Positions 44,471-55,675 of a DNA stretch of 64,000 nt are shown here, one piece after another. Made by a program: the position numbers and the translations under genes. The notes below the pieces were generated by a model. That model saw nothing but the letters and a program-made list of their open reading frames with translations. It searched no databases and was not told the origin of the DNA. The stretch is taken from positions 6,672,001 to 6,736,000 of the forward strand of contig NW_018344015.1 of the NCBI RefSeq assembly GCF_002099425.1. Reading direction: 5' to 3'. The DNA is from Phascolarctos cinereus (lineage: Eukaryota > Chordata > Mammalia > Diprotodontia > Phascolarctidae). How positions within the stretch are numbered: position 1 is the stretch's first letter; each line of letters begins with the position of its first letter.

Positions 44471-44860
44471 TTGCTAACTAGCTGTGTGACATAAAGCAAG
44501 TCACTTCTCTCTGCATCACAGGTCTCTCTGTCTGTGACATAAACGGATAGAGTTCTGGTCTCAGACTCAGGAAAACCTAGCCCTGAATCCTGCCTCTAAC
44601 ATTCATCAGTTGTGTGATCATGGTCATGTCACTGAACTTGTCTGAGCCTCTGTTTCCTTGGTTGGAAAATGGAAATAATGATGCCTACAGCACCTGTCTC
44701 ATAGGGTTGTTGTGCAGTTCAGATAAAATAATGCATGTAAAGTGCTCTATGAACCTTAAAGTAATAAATAAGTGTCAGTTATTATTATTAAAATGAGGCA
44801 GACTAAATCATCTTCAAGGTTCTTTTCAGTTCTAATATTCTGACTCTATAGAATAATACT
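44471..44860 (+). mobile_element. MIR/THER1 SINE split by another SINE
   Basis: The left part (about 44471-44534) has gctaactagctgtgtgacat and reaches ggtctctctgtctgt. The right part (44791-44860) resumes aaatgaggcagactaaatca and ends 'tcttttcagttctaatattctgac'. The interruption falls exactly at the 'catctgtaaaatgagg' phrase of the family, and the inserted piece is the SINE at 44535-44790. Confidence 0.85.
44535..44790 (+). mobile_element. MIR/THER1-type CORE-SINE nested in an older SINE
   Basis: 'cggatagagttctggtctca', 'atcagttgtgtgatcatggt', 'cctctgtttccttggttgga', 'catagggttgttgtgcagtt' and 'gtaaagtgctctatgaacct', ending in an attattatta tail. It is younger than the copy it interrupts. 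Confidence 0.88.
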
Positions 44861-44964
44861 GAATGTGGCTAGATTATTCTTATTAGCTGTTTTCAACGTT
44901 AGAGATGACCACAAAACTTGACAAATTAATATTTCAGTTACTGCTATGAAGCATTTTTTTTAGC

Positions 44965-45080
44965 TACATTTAACAGATGAAGAAACCAAGACAGAGAGAT
45001 TTAGTGAATTTACCAAGATATAGAGGAAATGCAACAGTTTTTTTATTGTAATTCTAGATTACAATTCCATGCCTTCCAAT
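44965..45080 (-). mobile_element. MIR SINE fragment (weak)
   Basis: 'acatttaacagatgaagaaa' and 'gagagatttagtgaatttac' recall the reversed CORE. The rest is too diverged. Confidence 0.5.
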
Positions 45081-46164
45081 TGTTTGCTGAGCCAAATCAG
45101 GGTAGGGAAGGGGGGTTAAATGGGGGATGAGGAGGAATATACAAATACTCTACCTTCGAATACTCTACCTTCTTTACAATCGTGTATAGCAATTTAATGT
45201 AATTTAATAATGAAGCCAGTTTGGGTTTCTTTTGATGAAAAGTTGTATCAGTGAGGTGGATGAAAGGACAAATAACACCTAGGGTATTTCATTGCACTGG
45301 GAAATAACTGAATGTACATTTAAAGCAACATATGCCACATTAACTAATGGGTCCTAGAAACAAATGATTTTATTCAAAAGTTCTATAAAAATTTGGCATT
45401 AACTTTGGCAATAAAATTTTAAATGGCATATAATTTGATATTCTGAACTGTTTGAAAGATCATAATCATAATCTGTTGGGAATTTAAATTTCCTGTATTT
45501 TAGTATGAAATTTCAAATTTTTGCATCATGGCATATGAAACAGACACAAGCTCATAATCAATAAATGTTTGCCTGATGGAAGAGAATTGTCTCAATTCTC
45601 AAGCACTCAACACTGAAACAACAGTAAAATGACTTGCCAAATTCAAGCAGAGTTTAAGGGTAGCTTAAAAGTCAGGCTTGGTATAGTCAAATAACATTCT
45701 ATTTACCCTGCCTCTGGCAAATGTTATTTGATGTCAGCAATATTTTAAAGTAGCTAAACTCTCCCCCTGCCCTTCTGATAGTAGCACAGATCAATTCTGC
45801 CAAACAGTTCAGTGGAATTCCTTTGAACAGGTGTTTAATACATGTAGTGTCTCAGATGTGTTTGGTTTTGTTTGTTTTTTTTCCCTTACTACAGGAAGAA
45901 AGTGCTCCCACACTTTTTCAATAGGCTAGGTCTTTAAGGTTTTATGGAGGCCCTGTGGATCCTCTTGCCTGGCCAGGTTGATAAGGTCAGTCCTAGGCAA
46001 AATTGTGAAATCTGGCAATTTGTTTTTTCAGGAGCCTTCAGCTTCCCTTGCTTACCCCCTTTTCTTTTCTTTGGTACCTGATCCCTCTTTTCCAACATCC
46101 CTATTTCCTTTGTTAATTCTATCAAAACCTGCTATCTGAAAAAGACTTCATATTAGGTCATTTA
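45081..46164. other. Unassigned sequence
   Basis: No confident call. A faint reversed MIR (45615-45730) and a 16-base duplicate (aatactctaccttc repeated near 45145 and 45160) are the only structures seen. Confidence 0.4.
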
Positions 46165-46285
46165 ATAATCATAGTACTAATAGCTAACATTTGTATAGCA
46201 CCTACTAAATGCCAGGCACTGTACTCAGCACTTTATAAATATTATCTCATTTGATCCTCCCAACAACCAGAGTAAGTACTTTCTC
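46165..46285 (-). mobile_element. MIR/THER1-type SINE, 3' half
   Basis: 'agctaacatttgtatagcac', 'atgccaggcactgtactcag', 'ttatctcatttgatcctccc' and 'ctgctaaggaaactt'. The tRNA-like end is missing. Confidence 0.82.
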
Positions 46286-46334
46286 CTGCTAAGGAAACTT
46301 CAAGCATCAGCAAGTAGGTGGGAAAGGTAATTTA

Positions 46335-48215
46335 TTAGAAGTAGGGAACCTTTCTAGGTACCCTGAAAATGCCAGATAGTTTGCCACCTACTTCACCTAT
46401 AAATAGTGCCAGGCCTGCTTTAGTACATTCATTGTACCTGACAGGGAAGAAGGAGGGGAGGAGATTAAGTAAGGTGAGGCTGGTGGGGAGGAGGTGGGGA
46501 ACTAACGGAAGGGAGAGCAGATCAGAGGAAATAGTAGACAGAAGCAAAACACTGGTGAGGTGGGAGAAAGTGAAAGGAGAGAAAGGACAAGCAGGAGGAA
46601 GAACAGGATGGAGGGAAATACACAGGTAGTAATCGTTACTATGAATGTGAATAGGATGAACTCTCCCATAAAACGGAAGCAGATAGCAGAGTGGATCAAA
46701 AACCAGAATCCTACAATACGTTGCTTATAAGAAACACACTTGAAGCAGAGAGACACACACAGAGTAAAGGTAAAGTGCTGTAGCAGAATCTATTACACTT
46801 TAGCTGAACCAAAGAAAGCAGGGGTAGCAATCCTCATCTTAGACAAAGTAAAAGCAAAAACTGACCTAATTGAAAGAGATAAGGAAGGAAACTACCTCTT
46901 TCTAAAAGGCACCATAGGAAACAACCAAATTAGAAAAGCAAGTAATAGTCTACCTGTCAGATCTATGGGGAGGGGAAGAATTCATGACAAAACAAGAGAT
47001 AGAGAGCATTAAGAAACGTAGAATAGATAATTTTGATCATATTAAATTGAAAAGCTTTTGTACAAACAAAACCAATACAACCAACATAAAGCAGAAAGCT
47101 GGAAAACAATCTTTATTCTAAGTGTCTCTAATAAGGGCCTCATTTCTCAAATATATAGAAAACTGAGTCAAATTTATGAGAATACAAGCCATTCCCCAAT
47201 TGATAAATGGTCAAAGGATAATAGGCAGTTTTCCAATGAAGAAATCAAAGCTATCTATAGGCATATGAAGAAGTGCTCTAAAGCATTGTTGATTAGAGAA
47301 ACACAGATTAAAACAACTCTGAAATACCACCTCACACCAATCAGATTGGCTACTATGACAAAAAAGGAAAATGATAAATGTTGAAAAGGATGTAAGAAAA
47401 TTGGGACACTAATGCACTGTTGGTGGGATTGAGAACTGATCCAACCATTCTGGAGACCATTTTGGAACTATGCCCAAAAGGCAACCAAATTCTGTATACT
47501 CTTTGATCCAGCAAAACCACTACTAAATCTGTATTCCAAAGAGATCATAAAAAAGGGAAAAGGACCTACATGTGCAAAAATTTATATAGCAACCCTATTC
47601 ATGGTGGCAAAATATTGGAAACTGAGGAGATGCCCATCAATTGGGGAATGTCTGAACAAGCTGTGGAATATGAATGTAATGGAATGCTATTGTGCAATAA
47701 AAAATGATGAACAGGTAGATTTCAGAAAAACCTGGGAAGATTTGTACAAACTGATGCAAAGTGAAATGAGCAAAACCAGCAAAACACTGTACACAATATC
47801 AGCAACATCATGTGGTGATCAACTATGAATGACTCAGCTTTTCCAGCAACTCAATGATCCAAGACAAGTACAAAGGACTCATGAAGGAAAATGCTATCCA
47901 TATCCAGATAAAGAACTGATGGACTCTGAATGCAGATTGAAGCATATTTTTTCACTTACGTTTTTCTTTCTCAAGCTTTTTTTTCCCTTTTGATCTGTTT
48001 CTTCTTGCACAACTTCCATGAATATGGAAATATGTTTCACATGATAACATATGTATAAACTATATCAAACTGCCTACCATTTTCAGAAGAGGAGAGAGGA
48101 GGAAGGGAGAGAGGGAGAAAAAATTTGGAACTCAAAATCTTGTAAAAGTGAATGCTAAAAATTTTCTTGATACATAATTGTGGGGAAAAATAAAATACTC
48201 TTTAAAGGTAAAAAA
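46335..48215 (+). mobile_element. L1 LINE with the reverse-transcriptase core deleted
   Basis: 46400-46620 is the purine-rich pre-ORF2 spacer. ORF2 begins near 46620 (VTMNVNRMNSPIKRKQIAEW) and continues KKAGVAILILDKVKAKTDLI, ERDKEGNYLFLKGTIGNNQI. At about 46950 it jumps to YLSDLWGGEEFMT-like sequence that normally lies some 2.5 kb further on. The C-terminus follows (GLISQIYRKLSQIYENTSHS, KALLIRETQIKTTLKYHLTP, IGECLNKLWNMNVMECYCAI) and a full 3' UTR to the A-rich end near 48213. The endonuclease second half and the whole reverse transcriptase catalytic region are missing. A short aatag-type match at the joint suggests a microhomology deletion or template jump. Confidence 0.92.
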
Positions 48216-48257
48216 AATTATTTCTTTTCCCCCAAATTTTTAAGCTTCTTTAACAGG

Positions 48258-48475
48258 TGTGGACTAAGACTTTAAAATCCTGGGTTCTAATCTCACCCCT
48301 TACACCAACTGGTTTGTCGCTTTGGGAAATCTCTTAGACTCTCTAAGCCTCAGTATCTTTGTCTGAAAAATGAGAATATAGCATGTGGCTGCCTCATGCA
48401 GTAGTAGGGAATATCAAATGAGACCACGCATGTAAAAAAGTGCTCTGAAAACTTCAAAGCCCTACCTACATAAAT
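48258..48475 (+). mobile_element. MIR SINE
   Basis: 'ctgggttctaatctcacccc', 'gactctctaagcctcagtat', 'gcatgtggctgcctcatgca' and 'aaaagtgctctgaaaacttc' follow the MIR layout with many changes. Confidence 0.8.
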
Positions 48476-48687
48476 AAATAAAAGACATCAAGGTATTAAA
48501 AGACCTAGGACAGTATAAATTCGTAAAGAAACAATGAACAAGAGATTTCAAAATCAAAATACTGTTTTCCTAAGGATATAATTCTATCATTTCATGAAAC
48601 TCTGTATTTAACACATCCTTATTTTCAGGATTTTTATAGAATTTTCAGTATTCTTTCACATTTTAAATTAATTCACATAAAGACTAT

Positions 48688-49034
48688 TCTAGGATCCTAG
48701 AGCTTGAACTAGAAAGGACATCAGAGGGGCAGCTAGGTGGTGCAGTGGTTAGAGCACTGGCCCGGAAGGACCTGATTTCAAATCCAGCCTCAGATACATA
48801 ACACTTCCTAGCTGTGTGACCCTGGGCAAGTCACTTAACCCCATTGCCTAGCCCCCCCAAAAAAATAGAAAGTTCATCAGAGGGTAACTAATTCAATCAC
48901 CTGAGGAAACTGAGGCCCAAGCAGATTAAGCAAGTGACTTATCCAAGGCCACAAAGATTGCAAGTATCAGAGGTTGGATTTGAACCCAGGTTCTCAGACT
49001 CCAGAGTCAGTTCTCTTTTCACTGTAGAATTGTA
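48688..49034 (-). mobile_element. MIR SINE interrupted by a young SINE
   Basis: The left part (48688-48726) reads 'ctagagcttgaactagaaag', the reverse of a MIR 3' end. The right part (48867-49034) resumes 'catcagagggtaactaattc', 'ctgaggaaactgaggcccaa', 'cttatccaaggccacaaaga', 'gatttgaacccaggttctca'. The SINE between the parts carries a target-site duplication, so this MIR is the older element. Confidence 0.88.
48727..48866 (+). mobile_element. Marsupial CORE-SINE (MAR1/WSINE1-like)
   Basis: The head gggcagctaggtggtgcagt, B-box and gtgtgaccctgggcaagtca are near consensus. It ends 'aaccccattgcctagccccccc' plus A-tail. The target-site duplication agaaaggacatcagag (48711-48726) versus agaaagttcatcagag (48867-48882) is 16 bases with two differences. 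About 9 bases are missing in the A-box-to-B-box region (cggaaggacc). Confidence 0.95.
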
Positions 49035-49044
49035 AGCCAGACAC

Positions 49045-49190
49045 AGTCAGTTAGTGAAGAAACTTTTATTAAGTACCTACTATGTTCCAGGAGCTATGCT
49101 AACTGCTGGGGATACAAAAAAAAAAAAAAAGAGGTAAAAGACAGTCCCTGCCCTCAAGGAACTTGCAATCTAATGAAAATATGGCAACAG
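49045..49190 (-). mobile_element. L2 LINE, 3' end
   Basis: 'ttattaagtacctactatgt', 'ccaggagctatgctaactgc', 'acagtccctgccctcaagga' and 'acttgcaatctaatg', with a 15-base A run inside (49117-49131 area). Confidence 0.92.
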
Positions 49191-49464
49191 CTGATTGTCT
49201 CTACTGTTAAACATTTTCTAAATCTATAATTCATAACTGTTTTGTAGAACTTTCCAACTAGAATTAGTGTGTTATATTCTGGATGAAAGAATTCATTATT
49301 AATTATGAATCATTGGTAATTTGGTGTCTCCTCATATTTTTAAATGTGTATCTTGTAAAGCAGTTTGTATTTTAACACAGGTAGAATTGTGTACAAGTTG
49401 GTCCAGTCATTCAGAAGGAAAGCACTTCCTCTGAGTCTAGTTGATTATAGACATGTCACATAAC
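49191..49464. other. Unassigned sequence
   Basis: I see nothing recognisable. Confidence 0.4.
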
Positions 49465-49565
49465 TCTTTCCATATCTTCTCCCCCTTAGAAAGTGAGCTG
49501 AAAACAGGGACCTTGTGCTTTTCTTTGTATCCTCAGCACTGAGCACTTAATGGAACCTTAAAGGT
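49465..49565 (+). mobile_element. L2 LINE, 3' end (short)
   Basis: 'tccccccttagaaagtgagc'-like start, 'aaaacagggaccttgtgctt' and 'tatcctcagcactgagcact'. The terminal aataaatg block is missing. Confidence 0.7.
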
Positions 49566-49629
49566 TTCTCTTCCAACATGAAACCCACACACATAGGTTA
49601 TGACTATACAACATGCCTTGAAAAAAATA

Positions 49630-49840
49630 ACCACAGTGATAATGACCCATTAATTACTAAGAGCAAATGACACATTAATATAAGATCCTTGTCCAATGAC
49701 CAAGGAGTGGCGGTACTACTGGAAGAACTTCATTATGTTAATTTTGACATTTTTGCTAAAACAAAACCAGATGAAAGACGGAGAAGGAAAGTGGCTCATC
49801 TTGGAGAGGCAAATAAAGCAGTTGACCAAGTTGTACAACT
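49630..49840 (+). mobile_element. RTE-like LINE, 5' coding fragment
   Basis: It shares ordered phrases with 32163-32390: agtgataatgaccca, atgaccaaggagt, 'attttgacatttttgctaaaa' and gaggcaaataaagcagttgacc. The plus frame reads LEELHYVNFDIFAKTKP and HLGEANKAVDQVV, like the start of an RTE endonuclease. Only about 200 bases remain. Confidence 0.65.
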
Positions 49841-50039
49841 AAAAGGGCAGTGGCTGGCACACTTCACGGACACCATCTCTGAACCATGCCACAGTCCCTC
49901 CAGCCATCTTTTCCACCTTCTCTCCATCATAAACTTGGAATCCAGGGCCCAGAATCATCCTGATTAGGTTCTCATAGATGACCTTTCACCTTACCTTGCC
50001 TAGAATGAGGGCTCCTCCTCACCTCACAACCACCAGCTT

Positions 50040-50172
50040 CAACCCATGCTGCCCTTCCAGCTCTCCCTTGTGTGTTGGCTTCTCCTATGTGAATGTAAGC
50101 TTCTTAATGTCAGGTATCCCCAGCACTTAAATAGAGTGCCTGGCACATTGTGAACACTTAATAAATTCTCTA
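50040..50172 (+). mobile_element. L2 LINE, 3' end
   Basis: 'gtgaatgtaagcttcttaat', 'gtatccccagcacttaaata', 'gagtgcctggcacattgtga', 'acacttaataaattctctat'. Confidence 0.88.
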
Positions 50173-50444
50173 TTTATCTATCAGTCTCTGACAACACCCT
50201 CACCTCCACATTCTCTTCTGGTCACTTGGAAACTTTCATTTGAGGAAGAATCCATGTCAACCATGCTTACTTGAAACCTGGTTCAGGCCATGACTCCCTG
50301 GACTTGTGGACCTCCAACCCAGCTGCTGTCTTCACAAGCTGGCAACTCTGGTGGTGAGTTCTGCTGGGAACCTCCATTTGAAGAAGTATCCACACCAGCC
50401 TTGCTTAATCCAAACTTGGTTCCCTCTCCTCCACCCCCCTCCCT

Positions 50445-50615
50445 TTAGCTCCCTTTTATGTATTGTCTTCCTCCATTAGAACATAAGTTACTTGACAGCA
50501 AGGACTGTCCTGCTTTTTGCTTGTATTTGCATTCTCACTACTCAGCAAAGTACCTGGAAGATAGTAAGCACTTAATAATGCTTCATCTAAGTGTTTAATA
50601 AATGCTTTTTGATTG
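50445..50615 (+). mobile_element. L2 LINE, 3' end
   Basis: 'ctcccttttatgtattgtct', 'ttagaacataagttacttga', 'cagcaaggactgtcctgctt' and 'gcaaagtacctggaagatag', with a duplicated end (gcacttaataatgcttcatc then gtttaataaatgctttttga). The longer prefix from about 50210 resembles the prefixes of other L2-tailed repeats here. Confidence 0.88.
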
Positions 50616-52787
50616 ACTAATCACTGACCGAAGCTAGACCTCAGAGCATTTAAGTGACTTGCCTATGGTTACACAAGTAGTAATTGGAAGGGAATCAGGT
50701 AGTCATTGGTCTATAGAATCCTTTGTTCCTGACCATATTTTCTAACATGTTTATTTCACCATCCTCACCTATTTCTACCTTTACTTTGAGGCTATCAAAT
50801 ACCAAAGTATATGTTGATTTAATTTAGGGAGTATTATGTACTTTTAGAATTTCTCTAATTGCAGCAGACATTGATGCACAAACTGCAATTATTTTCATAG
50901 TAGTGTTTTTGCATATACTCACCATGAGCAATGCAAAACACAAAATAAGATGACTAAATACCCTTTGAAATGATGTTTCTTGTTGCTGTCATACTTTGTA
51001 TACCACTTCTGCTAGATGTGATACCAGTGACACTTGTGCCACCCTGCAGCATAAGCAATCCAAATAGGCTCCTGTACTGCCTTCCTTAAGCCTCCAGAGT
51101 GATATTATGGTGCTATTAATCATCCAGAAAAAGAATGTAATATCAGAGCTGCTTACCAGATAGCCTGCTCCTTGATCAAGTAGGCCAAAAGCCACCTCAC
51201 CTCCTTTCTGGCATATCTGTGCAGCAGCCTTTTCAAAGGCTGTAGTATCCTCATGGCCACCAGAACACTCAACTGACAAACACTTAGCTGCTCTGCCCAC
51301 CAGGAAATCCATGCTTCACAGACAAGACTAAATAACAAAAACCCATCCTGGCTATCTAGTAGATGAAATAGAATATAATTGGAATTATCTAGTATGTGAA
51401 ATAGAATATAATATAAAATAGATTCTATTTTAAAATGTTATATTTTAATATATATGAAACATAAAATATGAAATATGAAATCTATAGCCTATTATATTAA
51501 TTATATTATTATATACTATATATATTAATTATAGTCTCCATATCTAGTCTTCTATCTCTGCTCAGAACTCTCTACATTTATCATACTTAGACACTCAACA
51601 TAGTGTGATCATAAAGCATATTGAACATGGCAAAGAAAACCAAAAGAAAAAAATTAAGTGCCTATATATGGAGTTACCCATATTCCACTATGTCCCGAAT
51701 CTTTTCCTACTTTGCCCTCCAAGATCTTTGAGGCTGGTAGAAGGAAATTTCCAAATCACTCATATTTATAGAAAATGAAGGAAGGAAGAAGTATCTATAT
51801 CTGAGGTCCTAGATGATAAGGGAGACCAAGGGAAGAGTGTTGGAAGATACCAGTCTTCCCACTCCTTATTCACTAGTCAATGGAATTTTCAATAGATACC
51901 AGCCTCAGGGTTCAGGATTCTCCCTTTACATACACCAATCTCTATCTCTACACTAGGGCGTGGATCTCCTCTGCACTACTGGTCTTCAACAGTCTCAGTC
52001 ATCAATAGAAACTTGGTCCCCAGCAGCAGCAGCCAATGTCACAATCACAGGCACTCTGGCCAATCTCAAGGAAGCCCAGCAATCTCAATCCAATGGCAGC
52101 TGCCCCTGACCTATAGATATCTGAATGGCACTTAAGAAACTTGGCTCCAAAAGTAGACACCAAATGACCCAGTGTCTTGAATGACAGCCAAGGAATCTGA
52201 AGCTCAGTGGCAGCAGAAAAAAATTCTGTCTGCCATCATCTAGATCTCATATCTCCCTCTATCCTGTCTTGTAGCTACCTGCCTTACAGCATGCTCATCA
52301 AGATTCCCAGTGAGGAGAGTCTAGAAACTACTTTTCTATTCTCTCTTTTCTTGACTATCATCACCCTGGGCCTAGAGGTAAGCACTAATTTGAAAAAGAT
52401 AAGAGAGCGTGGCCTATGTATAGATTACATTGCCTTTAGGCACACAATAAAATCAACTCCTTTATTTGTCTTTTCAAGGAGAGCCTGTGAATTATTCTTC
52501 AATTTAGCTATAATGTCCTTCTGCCTTAGTTCACTTATAGCAAGAATACTGGGGGGATTTTGATCAAGAAGCAAGTAAACAAGTATTTATTTACATTCAT
52601 AACCAAATTGCCTCTCCACATTTAGCTAGGCTGGTCCTCAGAAATCAGATTTAGTTGTTACCAAAACCATAAATGAAATCTTTTTGGCACGGTTGAACTT
52701 GTCAGTGCTTATATATAGTCTCTGACAATCTATAAAAAGATTGTAATAACTGTAATACTGTATAAAAAAAGATGTCAAGTCACTTTG
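50616..52787. other. Unassigned sequence with an AT-rich block and an unrecognised minus-strand frame
   Basis: A faint reversed MIR is visible at 50640-50710. A 107-codon minus-strand frame lies at 50989-51312. A very AT-rich block (51353-51540) starts with a 33-base direct duplication (51353-51385 and 51386-51418). The rest, including the ctctgcactactgg... region near 51970-52300, is not recognised. Confidence 0.4.
50989..51312 (-). CDS. Unrecognised 107-codon open frame, possible decayed retrocopy
   Basis: I do not recognise it. It reads MDFLVGRAAKCLSVECSGGH, then EKAAAQICQKGGEVAFGLLD. The second part has the balanced composition of a soluble enzyme instead of the Phe/Tyr/Lys-rich look of chance frames in AT-rich DNA. 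No introns, poly(A) signal or neighbouring homologous frame could be found. It could be a fragment of an old processed pseudogene or chance. Confidence 0.15.
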   Translation of the reverse strand: MDFLVGRAAKCLSVECSGGHEDTTAFEKAAAQICQKGGEVAFGLLDQGAGYLVSSSDITFFFWMINSTIISLWRLKEGSTGAYLDCLCCRVAQVSLVSHLAEVVYKV

Positions 52788-52930
52788 AATGAATGAATGA
52801 AAAAATGAATGAAAAACATCAAGTACTTACTATGAGCCAAGCACTGTGCTAAGCACTTGGGATAAAAATTCAAAATTGAGGTAGTTACCGCCCTCAAGGA
52901 GTTTAATCTAATGGAAGAAACAATATATGT
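52788..52930 (-). mobile_element. L2 LINE, 3' end
   Basis: 'gaatgaatgaaaaaatgaat', 'cttactatgagccaagcact', 'gtgctaagcacttgggataa' and 'ccgccctcaaggagtttaat'. More diverged L2 may continue to about 53100. Confidence 0.88.
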
Positions 52931-53713
52931 AGGATAGTAATTCCCAAAGAAAGGAGTTATGGTCTGGGAAGTCACGAAGATGATGAATATAGCAACAGAA
53001 TAGTCAACTGTCATGCCATTTCCAGAAGCAAAGGTAGCACTGATTTTGACTGGCATTTTGGGATAGTGAGGAACTTCTTTTATATTCCTTGGTGCCAGTA
53101 CAATATCAAGGAATATTTGAACCAAAGAGATTGGCTTTAAAAAGGAGAGTCAACTTCCTCCCTTCCTCTCTTTATTCCTGTCTTGAGATTGTGTATAGCA
53201 TGTAGCTCTCTCTCTCTCTCTTTCTCTCTCCTTCCTATAAAGGGAGGAATGGCTCCTTCATTCCACCAGAAATGGCTAACTGATCACACATGGCAATCAG
53301 CATAATATGCTGCTTTGGATGAACTTGAAATTGGATCTCAAAGGTTGTGGCTGCTGCTTCCATTTTGTGTTTCTTTCCTGAGTATAGAAGACTAAATAAA
53401 GATCCTAGGTTGAATATGTCCAAGCTTGGAGGCATCCTTATGAGTTCAAGAAGTCAAGAGTTCCTGCATCCTTAGTTGCTGCTGGCTGTACTTTGAAAGG
53501 AGCCTCATCAACTATTGTAGCACCTCTTAGAGATGATGACCACCAGCAAGAGGACAAACTCAGACCCTGGCATAGCTGGCAGAAGATAAGGACCTTGGAG
53601 GAAGATAGTACAGAACAAGTCAAACCAATGTTTATTCAGCAGCTGACCAAATGTTTCAGAATTTGTTGTTTTAAGTATCAGTTTCTTGGGAGACTATATC
53701 ACTGTTCTTTATT
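52931..53713. other. Unassigned sequence with a short TC tract
   Basis: A TC tract lies at 53203-53230. The remainder, including a 97-codon plus-strand frame at 53493-53786, matches nothing I know. Confidence 0.4.
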
Positions 53714-53955
53714 ATCCAGTTGTCTCAGTAATATCCAATTCTTTGTGATTCTATCTGAGGTTTTCTTGGCAAAGATACTGGAGTGATTTGCCATTTCTCT
53801 CTCCAGCTCATTTTTCAGATGAGGAGACTAGGCAAACAGGATTAAGTGGCATGCCTAGGGTCACACAGCTAGTAAGTATCTAAGGCCAGATTTTAACTCA
53901 GGAAAATGAGTCTTTCTGATTCCATGCTCATGGACTTTAGCCCTAACATAACAGC
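53714..53955 (-). mobile_element. Marsupial CORE-SINE (MAR1-type, long 3' end)
   Basis: The reversed long form runs 'ggttttcttggcaaagatac', 'tggagtgatttgccatttct', 'cagatgaggagactaggcaa', 'gcctagggtcacacagctag'. The tRNA-like head at the right is diverged. Confidence 0.88.
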
Positions 53956-55389
53956 AGCTAGAAGTTATTATTGCTGATTTTTAAAGTCTTTTGTCAATGC
54001 ATGCTTATGAATCTCTTGTGTCTAACATTCTTTTTGTATTGAAGAAATAAATAGCTTTCCTATATCTAATCTATATTGTATATTGAGTACATTAACATAA
54101 TATCCCTAAACATGACTGAAACTTAAGCTTTAAGTAATTTTCCTGGGGCACCAGAGTAGGGCTTAAAGAGACTGAGTTTGAGAGAAAAGAGTAATCCCTC
54201 TCTTTAGAATTCAGACTACCCCAGAACTGTACCTGATTCATACATGCATGGGTCCAGAGCTGAGAGGGGCCTCTTAGTAAATAGGGAGCACTCAGCCCTC
54301 TGGCCCCAAAAGCATCACCAACAACAATTACTTTTACTGTTTACATCTACAGTAAGCTTTATTTTCCACCAAAATAAGCCTGACTCCATATGATACTTCA
54401 TTTGTAGGAAATTTCCTTAAAACGGAGATGAAAAAGAAGGAAGGCAGAGGACATCAGACATAGAAAAAGAATGATCAAAGATAAACTTTGCATCCTTCAT
54501 CATTATATACGTCAGTCCCTGCCCATATCAAAAGAAAAAGATGGACTTCCCTGCTATAAGTATTAGATGGGGATTTCTGCAGCCTAAAGAAAGGGTGTGT
54601 TTTTATGGTTCTATGGAAACAAAGTCATTCTAGTTATATTTATGTTAGAGTATTATCTTCCTTACCAATTCATCCCTACATAAAGGATGCCTATTCCAAT
54701 TATCATTTTATTGTGAAACACTTTTAGAAATGAATATTTAATGAAAACTTAAATATTTATACCCATATTTTGATGTTTCAAGGGTAAGGTGATGGAAGAT
54801 AGTGACTAGAAATTTAAGCATTCAGAAGAGTTTTTCTATGTGGAAAGTGTTAACCACGCTAAGTTAATTTTCAATAAAAATTCAAGATATTATCTCTGAA
54901 TAAAATAAGTGAAGATTTATTGCATGGCCATAATTTTCCTGCATATTTCTGTCATTTGGGGGCATGAGTTTTTATTTAAAATGAATATAATGGCTAAATG
55001 AATGTTCCAGATGACACAGAATTCTCTTATGAGTAAAGAGACTAACCCCAGAATCCTCTCTCTGAAAAAACAAAGGTGGAGTCATGTCTAAAAGAATAGT
55101 TTGTACTATGGAAAGGCAAAAGATAATAACTTTTCTCTGGGTAACAAATGCTCTCGGTTTTAAACTTTTTGCTATAGCAGATAGAATATTTAAGGGTTAT
55201 TTTTCTTCTTGACATACCTTTCCCCCCTCATATTCCTTTATATATTTTGGTCATGCGCCAATGAACTTTATATTGCAATGATATGAATCATTTCCTATCA
55301 AGTCATTAATTTCAACACTGAGAGACTACATATTTTTTAATCCACAAAGATTGTCAAGATTCTTCTTGAAGTGTTAAAAAAATTGAGGC
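53956..55389. other. Unassigned sequence
   Basis: A 1.4-kb quiet stretch, AT-rich, with no repeat or gene recognised. Confidence 0.5.
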
Positions 55390-55675
55390 CATTCTCCTAA
55401 AGTTCCCTCTTATGCTCTCTCCCTCATCTCACATCACCCAGATGCCTTCTACCAATCTCCTCCTTTATCACCCTCTTACATGAAGAGGTGGCCTTTTTCC
55501 TTGCCAAGGCAAACCCTTCTACATGTTCTTTGTTCCATCCTTTGTTCTCTAGCAGATTGCCTCTGCCATCATCCCCACTCTTTCACTTATTTTCATTCTC
55601 TCCCTGTCTACTGGCTGTTTCCCTATTCCTTACAAATATGCTTATGTATCCCCCATGCTCAAAATTCCTACCTTG
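55390..55675 (+). mobile_element. L2 LINE, ORF2 upstream segment
   Basis: 'ggcctttttccttgccaagg' (AFFLAKAN), 'ctgtctactggctgtttccc' and 'acaaatatgcttatgtatcc' match the L2 ORF2 stretch before the reverse transcriptase core (LSTGCFPxxYKHAHVSP-like). The L2 is then interrupted and resumes at 56456. Confidence 0.85.
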
